Part shown: piece by piece, positions 12,343-22,182 of the stretch | Layout of the letters: each line of letters starts with the position of its first letter | How positions within the stretch are numbered: the stretch's first letter is position 1 | Translations under genes and position numbers: made by a program | Notes under the pieces: generated by a model | Databases searched by the model: none | The model's input: the letters and a program-made list of their open reading frames with translations, nothing else | Told to the model about the DNA's origin: nothing | Assembly (NCBI GenBank): GCA_036023115.1 | Contig: JAYKKT010000073.1 | Coordinates: forward strand, 12,153,001-12,217,000 | Direction of reading: 5' to 3' | Origin: Brasenia schreberi | Lineage: Eukaryota; Streptophyta; Magnoliopsida; Nymphaeales; Cabombaceae | Length of the DNA: 64,000 nt

Positions 12343-13710
12343 ATGGTTTTCATTAGTTATGACCCTAGAAAGATGAGTGAGAAATCAGTGGAGGGACGAA
12401 AAGGGGATGCAACGGTAGATTCTCGAGTTGATCTTCATAGCAATAGATACAATCCGGGGACCAACAGCCGCCAGCTATCTGGTATCATGGACTCTGAAAA
12501 TGGCTCCCAAAGCTTTGTTGATTGGTGTTCATCGAAAACCCGATGCAGACGCGTTGTTGCAAGCACTGTGGGACCTGATGCAAGTTTAGGTCAGCACCTT
12601 GTTAATTATGCCAATGAACAAAGGAGCATAGTCTCTATTGATGAACCTCAGGATGCAGATTATTCCTATATTCCTCTTCTTAACGACGAGCTTGCACTTT
12701 TGATCCTTGCAAGGGTTCCTAGATCTGAGCATCCAAAACTATGCTGTATAAACAAGAGGTACTTATCCCTGGTGAAAAGTGGTAAATTGTCGAAGAGACG
12801 AAGAGAACTCGGTGTCACTGAAGCGTTGGTTATAATGTTTGCAAGTGGAGAGCATCATTGGTGGGAACTCTCTCCATCTTCAGGGTTTTGGAGGATGCTT
12901 CCTGATTTGCCTTGTGAGCTGACCTTTTACTGTGGGGACAGGGAATCTCTCTCTGTTGGTTATCATCTTCTTATTTCTGGTATTGAGAGTGATGGTATGT
13001 CCATATGGAGGTATGAATTTCTCACAAACAGCTGGCATAGGGGACCTCCCATGACGGCCCAGCGATGCTTATTCGCATCAGCAAATTGCGGAGATGTAGC
13101 CTGTGTTGCTGGCGGAGTCATAAACAAAAGCATCCTGAGTTCAGCTGAACAATATGATCCTATAAGCAGATCATGGGAACCCCTTCCTAGCATGAGGAAA
13201 AGGAGACAGCGTTGTTCTGGGTGCTTCATGGACAATAAGTTTTATGTAATTGGTGGCATGAATGAAGATGGCAGTCTCACCTGTGGAGAATTCTATGACA
13301 GGGAGAAGAATTCTTGGCAATTGGTTCCTGATATGGTCAAGACGATGTCCAATTCTATTTCTCAGTCTCCCCCACTCATTGCCGTCATCGATAATGAGCT
13401 ATATGCACTTGAAACCACTTCAAACCAGCTCAAAGTTTACTTGAAAGGGAGCACCTCATGGAAAGATCTAGGAATGGTCCCTGTGAGAACAAATCACAAC
13501 AAGGGCTGGGGAATAGCCTTCAAATCATTGGGTGATAGGTTGCTAGTCCTTGGTGAAGCTTGGGATGCAGGCGATAATCATGGTCAAGGCCTCTCAATTT
13601 TTACATGCCGACCTGACCCGAATGCAAGAGACTGTCAATGGGACTTCCTTGGCAGGACAGGTAACTTCATGGGTCCTTTTGTCTTCAACTGTGCTATCAT
13701 GGTGGTTTAG
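12343..13710 (+). CDS. F-box/kelch-repeat protein (SKIP11/At1g74510 type)
   Basis: One open exon gives 455 residues from this start. After a variable N-terminal region of about 105 residues comes a degenerate F-box (YIPLLNDELALLILARVP, about residues 107-150). Two well formed kelch repeats follow, near 245-285 (ending SRSWEPLPSM) and 293-335 (KFYVIGGMNEDGS through SWQLVPDM), then a conserved C-terminal block with KGWGIAFKSLGDRLLVLG. Order and spacing are those of the plant SKIP11-like F-box/kelch family, which act as substrate receptors of SCF ubiquitin ligases by binding SKP1 through the F-box. ATGs at 12313, 12343 and 12373 are in frame. I chose 12343 because an acceptor-like CCAG precedes it and its +4 G context is good; 12373 is the main alternative. 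AATAAAG at 13752 and AATAAAC at 13851 are possible poly(A) signals. The substrate cannot be inferred. Confidence 0.9.
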   Translation: MVFISYDPRKMSEKSVEGRKGDATVDSRVDLHSNRYNPGTNSRQLSGIMDSENGSQSFVDWCSSKTRCRRVVASTVGPDASLGQHLVNYANEQRSIVSIDEPQDADYSYIPLLNDELALLILARVPRSEHPKLCCINKRYLSLVKSGKLSKRRRELGVTEALVIMFASGEHHWWELSPSSGFWRMLPDLPCELTFYCGDRESLSVGYHLLISGIESDGMSIWRYEFLTNSWHRGPPMTAQRCLFASANCGDVACVAGGVINKSILSSAEQYDPISRSWEPLPSMRKRRQRCSGCFMDNKFYVIGGMNEDGSLTCGEFYDREKNSWQLVPDMVKTMSNSISQSPPLIAVIDNELYALETTSNQLKVYLKGSTSWKDLGMVPVRTNHNKGWGIAFKSLGDRLLVLGEAWDAGDNHGQGLSIFTCRPDPNARDCQWDFLGRTGNFMGPFVFNCAIMVV

Positions 13711-14176
13711 TCTTGGCCAAAAGGTGTTCAAGCATCTTAGAAGCTACTTGAATAATAAAGTTCAGTAGCCTATGAACACGATTCGTCATCCAAAGATAGA
13801 TTGAGAGATTTATGGTGTTAAGATCGTACCAGCAATCAGCGGATCAGCTCAATAAACAATTGGGTTATAGGAGTTATGAACGTCAGGTGTGTGCATCTGG
13901 TAAACCCTATCCTCAGCTTGCCTATCAGGAAACAAGATCATCAGCAAGGAAATTGAAATATTTTGTCCGTTAGCCATCCTTTTAGTGCGAGTGATGTTAT
14001 GCTCCTTCAGAATCTTGCTATCTTTATCTTGCTTTATTGTATTTGTTTCTGTGAAAGCATTTGTTTGAAGCCATTCCATTTTATGTTGGTAAAGATACAA
14101 GGAGAGAAAGAAAGGAAATCCAAACAAACAACGACAAGTTCTTTTTCTGTTTTGTAACTCTTCTCCTGTGTGGACT

Positions 14177-14357
14177 ATTACTACAACTAACAACTAAGCC
14201 TTTTCCCATACTAGATGGGGTCCGCTACATGAATTTTTTGTTTTTTTACTCCGGCTGTCGGAAGCCTACCGTAATCCTCCTCCTTTATCCAAGCTTGTTC
14301 TTTATCCAAGCTTGGGACCGACCATGCAAGGGTGATCCCTTACATGGGCAGAGTTTT
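14177..14357 (-). mobile_element. 181-bp RTE LINE derivative keeping both ends only
   Basis: On the minus strand the element begins with sequence (about 14262-14350) matching the 5' leader of the RTE LINE at 22183. It then jumps directly to the extreme 3' end of the same LINE (14180-14235: CTAAGCCTTTTCCCATACTAG in plus sense, minus the last base). Everything between is missing. An 11-bp direct repeat, CTGTGTGGACT, flanks it at 14166-14176 and 14358-14368. It therefore integrated as a short unit, or was shortened after insertion. It resembles SINE-like, LINE-end-only retroposons. Confidence 0.75.
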
Positions 14358-14358
14358 C

Positions 14359-14555
14359 TGTGTGGACTCCAAATTGTTAATGAAATGTGACGTTACTTCA
14401 TACTGCAATGGCAGATTCTCCATGTTCAGCATGACATACATATACATATATATTCTCTTGTGTGGACTCCAAATTGTTATTGAAATGGGACGTTACTTCA
14501 TACTGCAATGCAGATTCTCCATATTCAGCATGAAGATGCTCTTATATATATGTAT
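14359..14555 (+). repeat. about 100-bp tandem duplication
   Basis: The unit starting TGTGTGGACTCCAAATTG occurs at 14359-14433 and 14459-14533 with a few differences, each followed by a TATA-rich spacer. It begins within the right-hand target duplication of the LINE derivative at 14177-14357. Confidence 0.85.
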
Positions 14556-14559
14556 ATAT

Positions 14560-16133
14560 ATAACAGGATCTAACTTCAACTAGAGATGACCACCATATTG
14601 GTTTGTTGATTTGCCTTCTTTTCTTTGCTTTTTTCTTTTTTTGCATTATTTGATTTGCCTTTTTTCTCTAGCTTTAGACTTTTAATGCAGATCAACTTCT
14701 GACATATATTTGAGCCTTGATTGTGCAGACTTTCCCTGCAACCACTAAATTTAATTTGTGCCGTCACTTCAAATAGGTACGTATCTGATTAGACTAACAT
14801 GGGGATTGGACATTCTCTTCGTTGAGATCCTCATCCCAAGCACTGCCAACTATGGTTAGGTTCGTATCCAACTTTGCAATTATTCAGACAGCCGGCAGAA
14901 TTAAATTCATTAAGGGTGGAAATTTCGTGTTTGGCTCGTGTTTGTGTTCTTCCATTTTGGGTTCATATATAACAGGTCAACCCAAATAAAACGTGTTCCT
15001 TTGTCACTTAGATAGATGATTGGGGTCGAGACTTTAACCACGATGCATCAAAATGACACGAATTGTGCTATTTCTTATTTATATGCACAAGCAAGGGAGC
15101 TACATGAGGCTAAGTTATTGGACTTAATTTAATTGAATTTTGCACTCTAAGTTTTGGGTGAAATTTTTAGTATGTAAACCCAAAAACCGAACCCTAACCT
15201 GCTACCTTATTTGCTCCACCGTCTAATGTAAAGTGTTTATAATAAATCTTATGAAACAAGTCATTCATTATAACATAAAAATGTGAAACCACTGGATTTG
15301 AATTATATGCATAATTATGTTGTAGAATTGGAATTATCTGATAGATTTGGGTTTGATGTTGAATTAGTGCGCACCAAAGTGAATATTGGATCTGCACATG
15401 ATTATTAACCGGAGTTTGGATCTGTCTTGCTTACCAAATCAGGCTAAATGACCTCAAGTTCGTCCAGTGTTCTAACTCGAACTACAGCCATAGATATCAC
15501 TCCTAATCACCCATGAGGTATTGGATCGATTTATATGCAAAAGGCACAGCGGGATTCAGAACCGAGTTCAAAATCCAGTATTGGATACCATAGCTAAGTC
15601 CAAATACGAGTTGGATATTAGAGAGTATTGTCGGGTCTTTGAACCTGAACTGGTACCATTGACATCACTATCAGAGAGTATTGTCTCAGTTTCGTGTTCA
15701 AAGTTGCTTGTACAGTGTACTAGCGAGTATTGTGCCTGTGTCGTTTCGTTGTTCATGTTAGAAACAAGGCAACTTCCACGCTTCCCTCTTCGTGTTCACG
15801 AGTACATAATTTCCATGTAGTTTTGATTCCTTTTTTCTAATGAAGATGATTAACGTCAGGTTCTTTTATGATTTTATCAGCAATTTCTCATTTTTGGGTT
15901 ATAGCATTTTGTGTTCGTGTTACTACAAGGTCGATTCAAGCACGATCCGATTAATTCTTATTACTTTAAGTGGAACCGAACAAGGAATTGTTGCTGTCAT
16001 TTCGCATCGTGTTCTGAAGGCCGTGAATTCGAAGCTCTCCACCTCCTAGCCTGAAGTGGTCATCCTCAATCAAATCGTTCAACGGGTGCTTTTCTTTTTT
16101 GGATAACCATGCTGGGATTGCTTGCAACTTATG
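14560..16133. other. gene-free stretch
   Basis: No supported gene. The largest open frames (99 codons plus at 15521, 69 codons plus at 15840) lack domains and splicing context. Repeated GAGTATTGT and CGTGTTC words near 15620-15780 suggest decayed repeat. Confidence 0.45.
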
Positions 16134-16141
16134 GTCTCAAT

Positions 16142-16850
16142 CAGTGTTGTCTGACGCGTATCGTATCGTGTATCGCTGGGCTCCACGATACGGGCGTATC
16201 GTATCGTATCGTACTTTAATATTAAAATAATGTAAAAATTAATTAAAAATTAATAAAAAATTGAAAAAATTTAAAAAAAAACAGGAAAAAATAAAAAAAA
16301 AATCTGATAATTGCTTTAAATTCATATAATGTAAGTTTAGTACAGATTGAGCATTCAACATTGAACAATTGCATCCAAATTTACATATTTTGAATCCAAA
16401 AAATAAAATACAGACATAATTTACACTTTACAGTACACTACAGTTACATATAATGTTACATTTTACAAATTGTAATCAGGATTATCAACTAAATAATCTT
16501 CATCTTCTCCTTATTGCAGATCCTCATCAAAATCAAATTCTTCATCTCCATAATGTTGTTGCGCTCCTTCCAAATTAATCCAGGCAACGTCTTCTTCTGT
16601 TAGGAGGGCATTTTCTTCAGTGTCTTCCATAACCTCCATAACCCAATCTTCTAATATCTCAAAATTATCCAAACTTATTGGATCGAAGTGACTTTCTTCT
16701 CTATTTACTTTTTTTAATTGCCTACGACAAACAAAGATAAACAATTAGTAAATAATATTAACAATTGAAGACTGAAGTTAAACTATATTGAATTGAAAAT
16801 TTGAAAGTAATACAACATTACCTTTCACGAAGGCACATGTTACATTTGAA
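16142..16850 (-). mobile_element. hAT element 3' end, copy 1
   Basis: From CAGTGTTGTCTGACGCG at 16142 the sequence matches 18873-19364 in the same orientation: terminal bases, a TATCGTATCG subterminal array, AT-rich 3' UTR, and the end of the transposase (EEDVAWINLEGAQQHY). It then continues with a C-terminal transposase segment absent from copy 2 (RQLKKVNREESHFDPISLDN), preceded on the minus strand by an intron with a TAG acceptor near 16723 and a short upstream exon ending near 16825. It stops abruptly at about 16850, where Copia sequence begins. Confidence 0.85.
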
Positions 16851-18872
16851 AGTTCAACCATGACTTGGTTTTGACAATCATCTCATTATCGTTTCCAACC
16901 AACAATATGTCATCAACATACAATGATAAGATGACAAAGTGGCTCCCACTGTTCCAAACATATACACAGTGATCAAGTTTGTTAGCCATAAACCCAAGTT
17001 CTACAATGGCATTTTGAAAAGTAAAATATCATTGGCGATGTGACTGTTTCAGGCCATATAGAGATTTTTTCAACCTATATACTTTATCTTCTTGGCCTTC
17101 AACCACAAATTCTTCAGGTTGCTGCATGTATATGATTTCTTCTAAATCTCCATTTAGAAAAGATGTCTTTACATCTAACTAAATTCAAATAATAGTATGC
17201 AGATATTGCCAGGATTATCCGTATGGATGCAAATTTCGCAACTGAGGAATATGTCTCAACATAATCTATCCTCTCTTTTTGCGAAACTATTTGCAGCCAA
17301 CCTCGCTTTAAACTTGTCGATTGTACCATCGACCTTGTATTTCTTTTTAAGAACCCATTTGCAGCCTATAGCTTTTCTTCCTTTTGGCAAATCAGCCAAT
17401 TCCCAGACTTGGTTTTTCTTAATGGATTCAATTTTCTCATCCATGGCTTTCTCCTAGTCTATTGCTTCTGATGAGTTCATTGCTTGCTGATAAGTTATCA
17501 GTCAACTCATCCAAATCTACTGAATTACACACTTCCTGCGCAAGATAAGTGTGATAATCCAGTGGCTCATGGCCTCTTATTTCCACTTAAGGTATCGGTA
17601 GTTTTAGAAAGATCTTCTATGCGCTCAAAAGATGATTAGTCTAAATCTACCAAATCATCGACACATTCCTCATCGTTTTCCAGGATGTCATTCTTAGTAT
17701 CCTCTAAGAATTCAACATCTCTACTTTCAATGAGTCTGTGGTCCTTGTGATAAAACCGATATCCTTTTGAACCTTTTGGATATCCAATAAATACACATCT
17801 CAATGACCTGTTATCTAGCTTATCTCTAGACTGATCAAGGATCTTCACGTGTGCTATAGATCCCCACTTCCGTAGATGACTTAGGTTCGGTTTTCTTCCA
17901 AACCACATCTCATACGGTGTAGTGAATACAGCTTTACATGGTACTCGTATGTAAACCGTTGTACTTACTGCTTCTCTCCAAAATACCTTTGGAAGAGGCA
18001 TCAATCAACATTGACCTTGTCATATTTAGCAAGGTTTTATTGTATCTTTCAACTATACCATTTTGTTGAGGTGTTCTGGACATTATATTTTGTTTAGCAA
18101 TACCAAAGTCTTTGCAAAATTCTAAGAATTATGCCGAGGTATATTCACCTCCTTTGTCTGATCTTAAGACTTTGATTGAATGCCCTAACTGATTTTTCAC
18201 TTCTTCCTTATTTTCTTTAAAAGCATCAAGTGCCTCTGATTTATGTGCCAAAAGATATATATACATATATCTAAAGTAATCATCGATAAAGGTTATAAAA
18301 TAACCCTTTCCCCGATGTGTCTTTACTCTAAAAGATTCACATAAATCTGTATGAATAATTTCCAACAAGGTTGTTGCCCTTGTTGTTTCTTTGGGAAAGA
18401 CTTTCCTTGTCATTTTTCCTTGTATACAAGCTTCACACTTATTGAAAGTCTTTAACTCAAATCCAAGCAATAAGTCAAAATTGGATAATTTCCTCAACTT
18501 CTCCAGACTTATATGCCCTAGGCGTTTATGCCACATATTCACATCAATAGTAAAGGCACTCTCAATATAAGCAGAAGAGGATGACTTTCATTATCAGACA
18601 ATTTGAACAATCCATGTTCTAAATCAAATTCTCCTGAAAACAAGATTCTTCCATGTTTGCCCACAGTCACCTTGTTAGGAATAAACCTAACATCGAAACC
18701 CTTCTTAACTAAGGCAGGGACCGAGACCAGATTGCACCTTATAGATGGCACAATTAACATATCGATCAGTACAATTGGCTTGCCTTGTACAAATATCCTG
18801 AAGGATCCAATACTCAGAACATCTGAGAAAGTATTGTTTCTCATATACACATGATGTTCTCCAGGTTGATAT
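16851..18872 (-). mobile_element. Copia pol fragment (GAG-pre-integrase to RT)
   Basis: Reading on the minus strand from 18872, the Copia order is a protease/pre-integrase linker (NNTFSDVLSIG), pre-integrase (HKRLGHISLEKLRKLS, about 18535), integrase with CEACIQGK and FIDDYFRYM and a TPQQNG-type motif, then the IN-RT linker (RCVFIGYPKGSKGYRF). The reverse transcriptase follows (NQVWELADLPKGRKAIGCKW) with YVDD at about 16908-16925. Several stops and frameshifts break the frame. RNase H, gag and both LTRs are absent. It abuts hAT sequence on both sides. Confidence 0.92.
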
Positions 18873-21460
18873 CAGTGTTGTCTGACGCGTATCGTATCGT
18901 GTATCGCTGGGCTCTACGATACGGGCGTATCGTATCGTATCGTATCGTACTTTAATATTAAAATAATGTAAAAATTAAATAAAAATTAATAAAAAATCGA
19001 AAAAAATCAGGAAAAAATCAAGAAAAATCTGATAATTGCTTTAAATTCATATAATGTAAGTTTAGTATATATTGAGCATTCAGCATTGAACAATTGCATC
19101 CAAATTTATATATTTTGAATACAAAAAATAAAATACAGATATAGTTTACAGTTTATACTTTTCAGTACACTACAGTTACATATAATGTTACATTTTACAA
19201 ATTGTAATCAAGATTATCAACTAAATAATCTTCATCTTCTCTTTGTTGTAGATCCTCATCTTCATCAGCCATGCCCACACCTTCTTCTTCAAAATCAAAT
19301 TCTTCATCTTCATAATGTTGTTGCGCTCCTTCTAAATTAATCCAAGCAACGTCTTCTTCTGTTAGGTTTGGCTTAAGAACACTCCAATTTCTTTCACAAC
19401 CTGTTGCACTACAGGTTTGGCTTAAGACTGTAACTACAAAATCTCTAAGGTTTGGACAATCATTTTCAAACCTGTTCCACCAAACATCTGTAAAAAAAAT
19501 ATAAACATTAGAGACATAATAATCCACAGTAATGTAAGATGTAACTTAAATATGAAAATAAATAATATACCTAAACGCATCGTAGAGCGGTTGCGAATTG
19601 CAACAGGCAAACCCATCAAGTGAAGAGCATTATCATATATCTCTATCTCTCGATGTATCACATCTACTATGCTCTCATCAGGGACTAATCTGTCCATGGA
19701 TTCAATGATTCCTCGATTAACCTCACCGTCCCATTTGAAGGTTGCTGAGTACCTCAATGATGGGTTTAGATAGTAGGTTGCTGCATGAATAGGCTGATGC
19801 AATTGTTTATTTCATCTACTATCAATTATTTTCCACACGGGCACATAATCTCTTTTTTTTCCATTAAAGTTATTTCTGATCGCTTCTTTTGCCTTGTCTA
19901 TGGCTTCATCAAGGTAACCCATAGATGGTTTCTCCTCGCTGTCAGCCAATCTCAAAACTTTCACTAAAGGACAAGTAATTTTCAATAATCTGATACATGC
20001 ATTCCAAAATGAACTTCTAAAAACCGTTTCTGCAATCTCATTTAACTTTCTGTTCTTTCTGTTTTGTGGCAACTCTGCAAATTGTTGCCACTCATCTGAG
20101 GAGAACATTCTCTATAAAGCTTGCTTCTGTCTTACAATACTCTCTACAGATAAAAAGTTTGTTGCGAACCGAGTTGCAGCTGTGCAAAGAAGCTCTGCAC
20201 CTTCTGTGTATCTCCTCATCATACACAAAACAAATGCATAGTTGTAAATGAATTTTGTAATATCTTGGCAACACTCAGTTGCTGCCTTTATTTCATCCAT
20301 CTCACCAATGTCCTCGAGAATGAGATTTAAACAATGGGTTGCACATGGTGTCCAGTAGAAAGTCCCATAAATATCAACTAACTCCTTTCCAGCTTCTTTG
20401 TAGTTAGCTGCATTATCTGTAATCAATTGGACTACATTTTCTAGCCCAACCTCTTGTATAACCTTATCAAATTTCTGTCGTAGGATCTCTGCAGTGTGCC
20501 TCTCCTCTGACATATCTAGAGATCTCAAAAACATGAGTCCTTTAGGACAATATACAAGAAAGTTTAGCAATGTTCTTCCTCGCCTATCGGTCCATCCATC
20601 TGCCATGATAGTGCATCCTGTTTCCTTCCACGATTGTCTTAAAGTCGAATAATATTGTTGCACTTCAATGACGGTCTGATCTAATATCTTCCCTCTCAAC
20701 TTCTGATAAGAGAGCATCCTGTATCCTGGACCAATGTTAGCAATTGCATCTGTCATTGCTTGAAAATGAAAACTGTTTGTTGTATTAAATGGAATGCATG
20801 CATCATAAAACCATTTGCCCACTAAAAGGTCTGCTTGATCGTGCAGTTGTTCTGAAGCAATAGCAGCACGAATTCCTGGCTGAGCACCAGGTTTAGTGGA
20901 TGGAGGAAAGAACGAATGTATGCTAGAAGAAGCTCTTCCTCTACTCATTCCTGAACTTCCTCTTCTGTCACCTCCAAAGTCTTCAGCTGCAACCCTCTTT
21001 CCTCTGCTAGGTGCTCGCGAACTGCTACTACCAATATCTGTTCTAACATCTGAAGGCAAACTATCAGTGAATCCAACTCCAGTGGTAGTAGCATCATCAG
21101 CTTCTTCACACATCTGAAAATCATCATTTTGTTGTCTCCTTTCCTGTATGCTCTCAATCATCTGCAAGCATTGCCATTTAATACCTTCTGGCACACTTCT
21201 AACTCTACCTGTGCATGGAGCAACTTCTTTTCTGGTTCCTGCTAGGTGGTGTTTCAACCTTGAAATTCCACCACTAACCACCTTTTCACAAAATAAACAT
21301 CTTATTTTTAACCTTGAACCCTCAACTGGTATACCCCACTGCCATGCCGGATCATCAAACTTTGAATGAGAGTCTCTACCACCCCTTCCTGCCATCTCAA
21401 TGGAGTACTTTAATTCAAACAAAAACCTGAAAATAAAAGTATTTCGTAAATCCCCCAATC
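18873..21460 (-). mobile_element. hAT element, copy 2, with transposase gene
   Basis: The 3' terminus (CAGTGTTGTCTGACGCG) and TCGTATCG subterminal array are at 18873-18960. The transposase gene fills 19201-21395. I could not find the complementary right terminus or an 8-bp target duplication in 21460-22200, so the 5' end is probably deleted or rearranged. The 8-mer left of the terminus is GTTGATAT. Confidence 0.85.
19201..21395 (-). pseudogene. hAT transposase pseudogene (BED finger, DUF659, dimerisation domain)
   Basis: The start MAGRGGRDSHSKF (21395) is preferred over a non-ATG extension. Residues about 30-75 form a BED-type zinc finger (RCLFCEKVVSGGISRLKHHL). Residues about 200-400 carry a DUF659-like transposase core with ADGWTDRRGR and CATHCLNLILEDIGEMD. 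Two in-frame stops interrupt it: TAG at 20112-20114 and TGA at 19812-19814, the latter where the family has a tryptophan codon. The frame otherwise stays open through HAATYYLNPSLRYS to an intron (about 19500-19570, acceptor TTACAG). The last exon holds the hAT dimerisation motif SATGCERNWSV, then a deletion junction leading to EEDVAWINLE. The enzyme would mobilise hAT elements but cannot be made intact here. Confidence 0.88.
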
Positions 21461-22182
21461 TTCAAATAACACTCAAATCGAGTGTCTCCCACTTCATGAA
21501 TGAAATAAAAATCGTATACACACACTTAATTACTTCATATTTGGTCATTCAAAAAAAAAATCGAAATAACACAAAAAACAATAAATATAAAGGAAAAAAA
21601 TAGAAAAAAAATATTAAAAATATACCTAAATCCGAGTTTGGAGGCTTGGACGGACACTGTAGGGCACGATTTTAGAGCTTTGAACACCAAGGAGGCGAAA
21701 ACCGACTCTTAGGGAGCTTGAAGAACCCAAAAGGAGAGAGGAAACCCATACTCACATTCTCAATGATCTCCAATTGTGTCCAATCTTAAAAATTGACGGT
21801 TGAAAATTTTGAATAAAAAAAGTAACTTATATTAAACACATTTATTATACTTACAAAAAGTACCAATGTATTTTTTGTTTTTAAGATTTGAATTTCAACT
21901 TATTGAAATTTAAAGAAATATGTTTAAGCATGGATTGATATGCATATGAACTACCCTCTCTCTCTATTTATAGAGAGAGCATAGTTCATATCCATACCAA
22001 TCCTTGATTAAATGTGCTTTTAAATCTCAACCTTCGATCTATGAGATCGATGGTTAAAATTCAAATCTCAAATATATATACCATTTTATCTCTTTGAAAT
22101 TTGTTTGGATTTACACCTAAATGTGTTAGAATATACTATGTTCTCTGTATTCAAACACACACACACACACATATATATATAA
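21461..22182. repeat. intergenic repeat with hairpin
   Basis: No gene. The block at 21780-21945 is similar to about 39010-39170 (shared AAAAAGTACCAA and TTTGAATTTCAA words and TGTTTAAGCATG). An imperfect inverted repeat, arms about 21932-21965 and 21972-22003, flanks CTCTCTATTTATAGAGAG. A CA tract at 22155-22170 and a TA tract at 22171-22181 abut the LINE start. Confidence 0.55.

Noticed and set aside
13849..14390. Open frames of 64-114 codons downstream of the F-box/kelch gene
   Set aside because: They overlap the probable 3' UTR and the LINE derivative and match no family.
15521..15820. 99-codon plus-strand frame
   Set aside because: Repetitive word content, no domain, and a comparable frame on the opposite strand.
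20945..21157. Open frames inside the hAT transposase region in other frames
   Set aside because: Shadows of the transposase coding frame.
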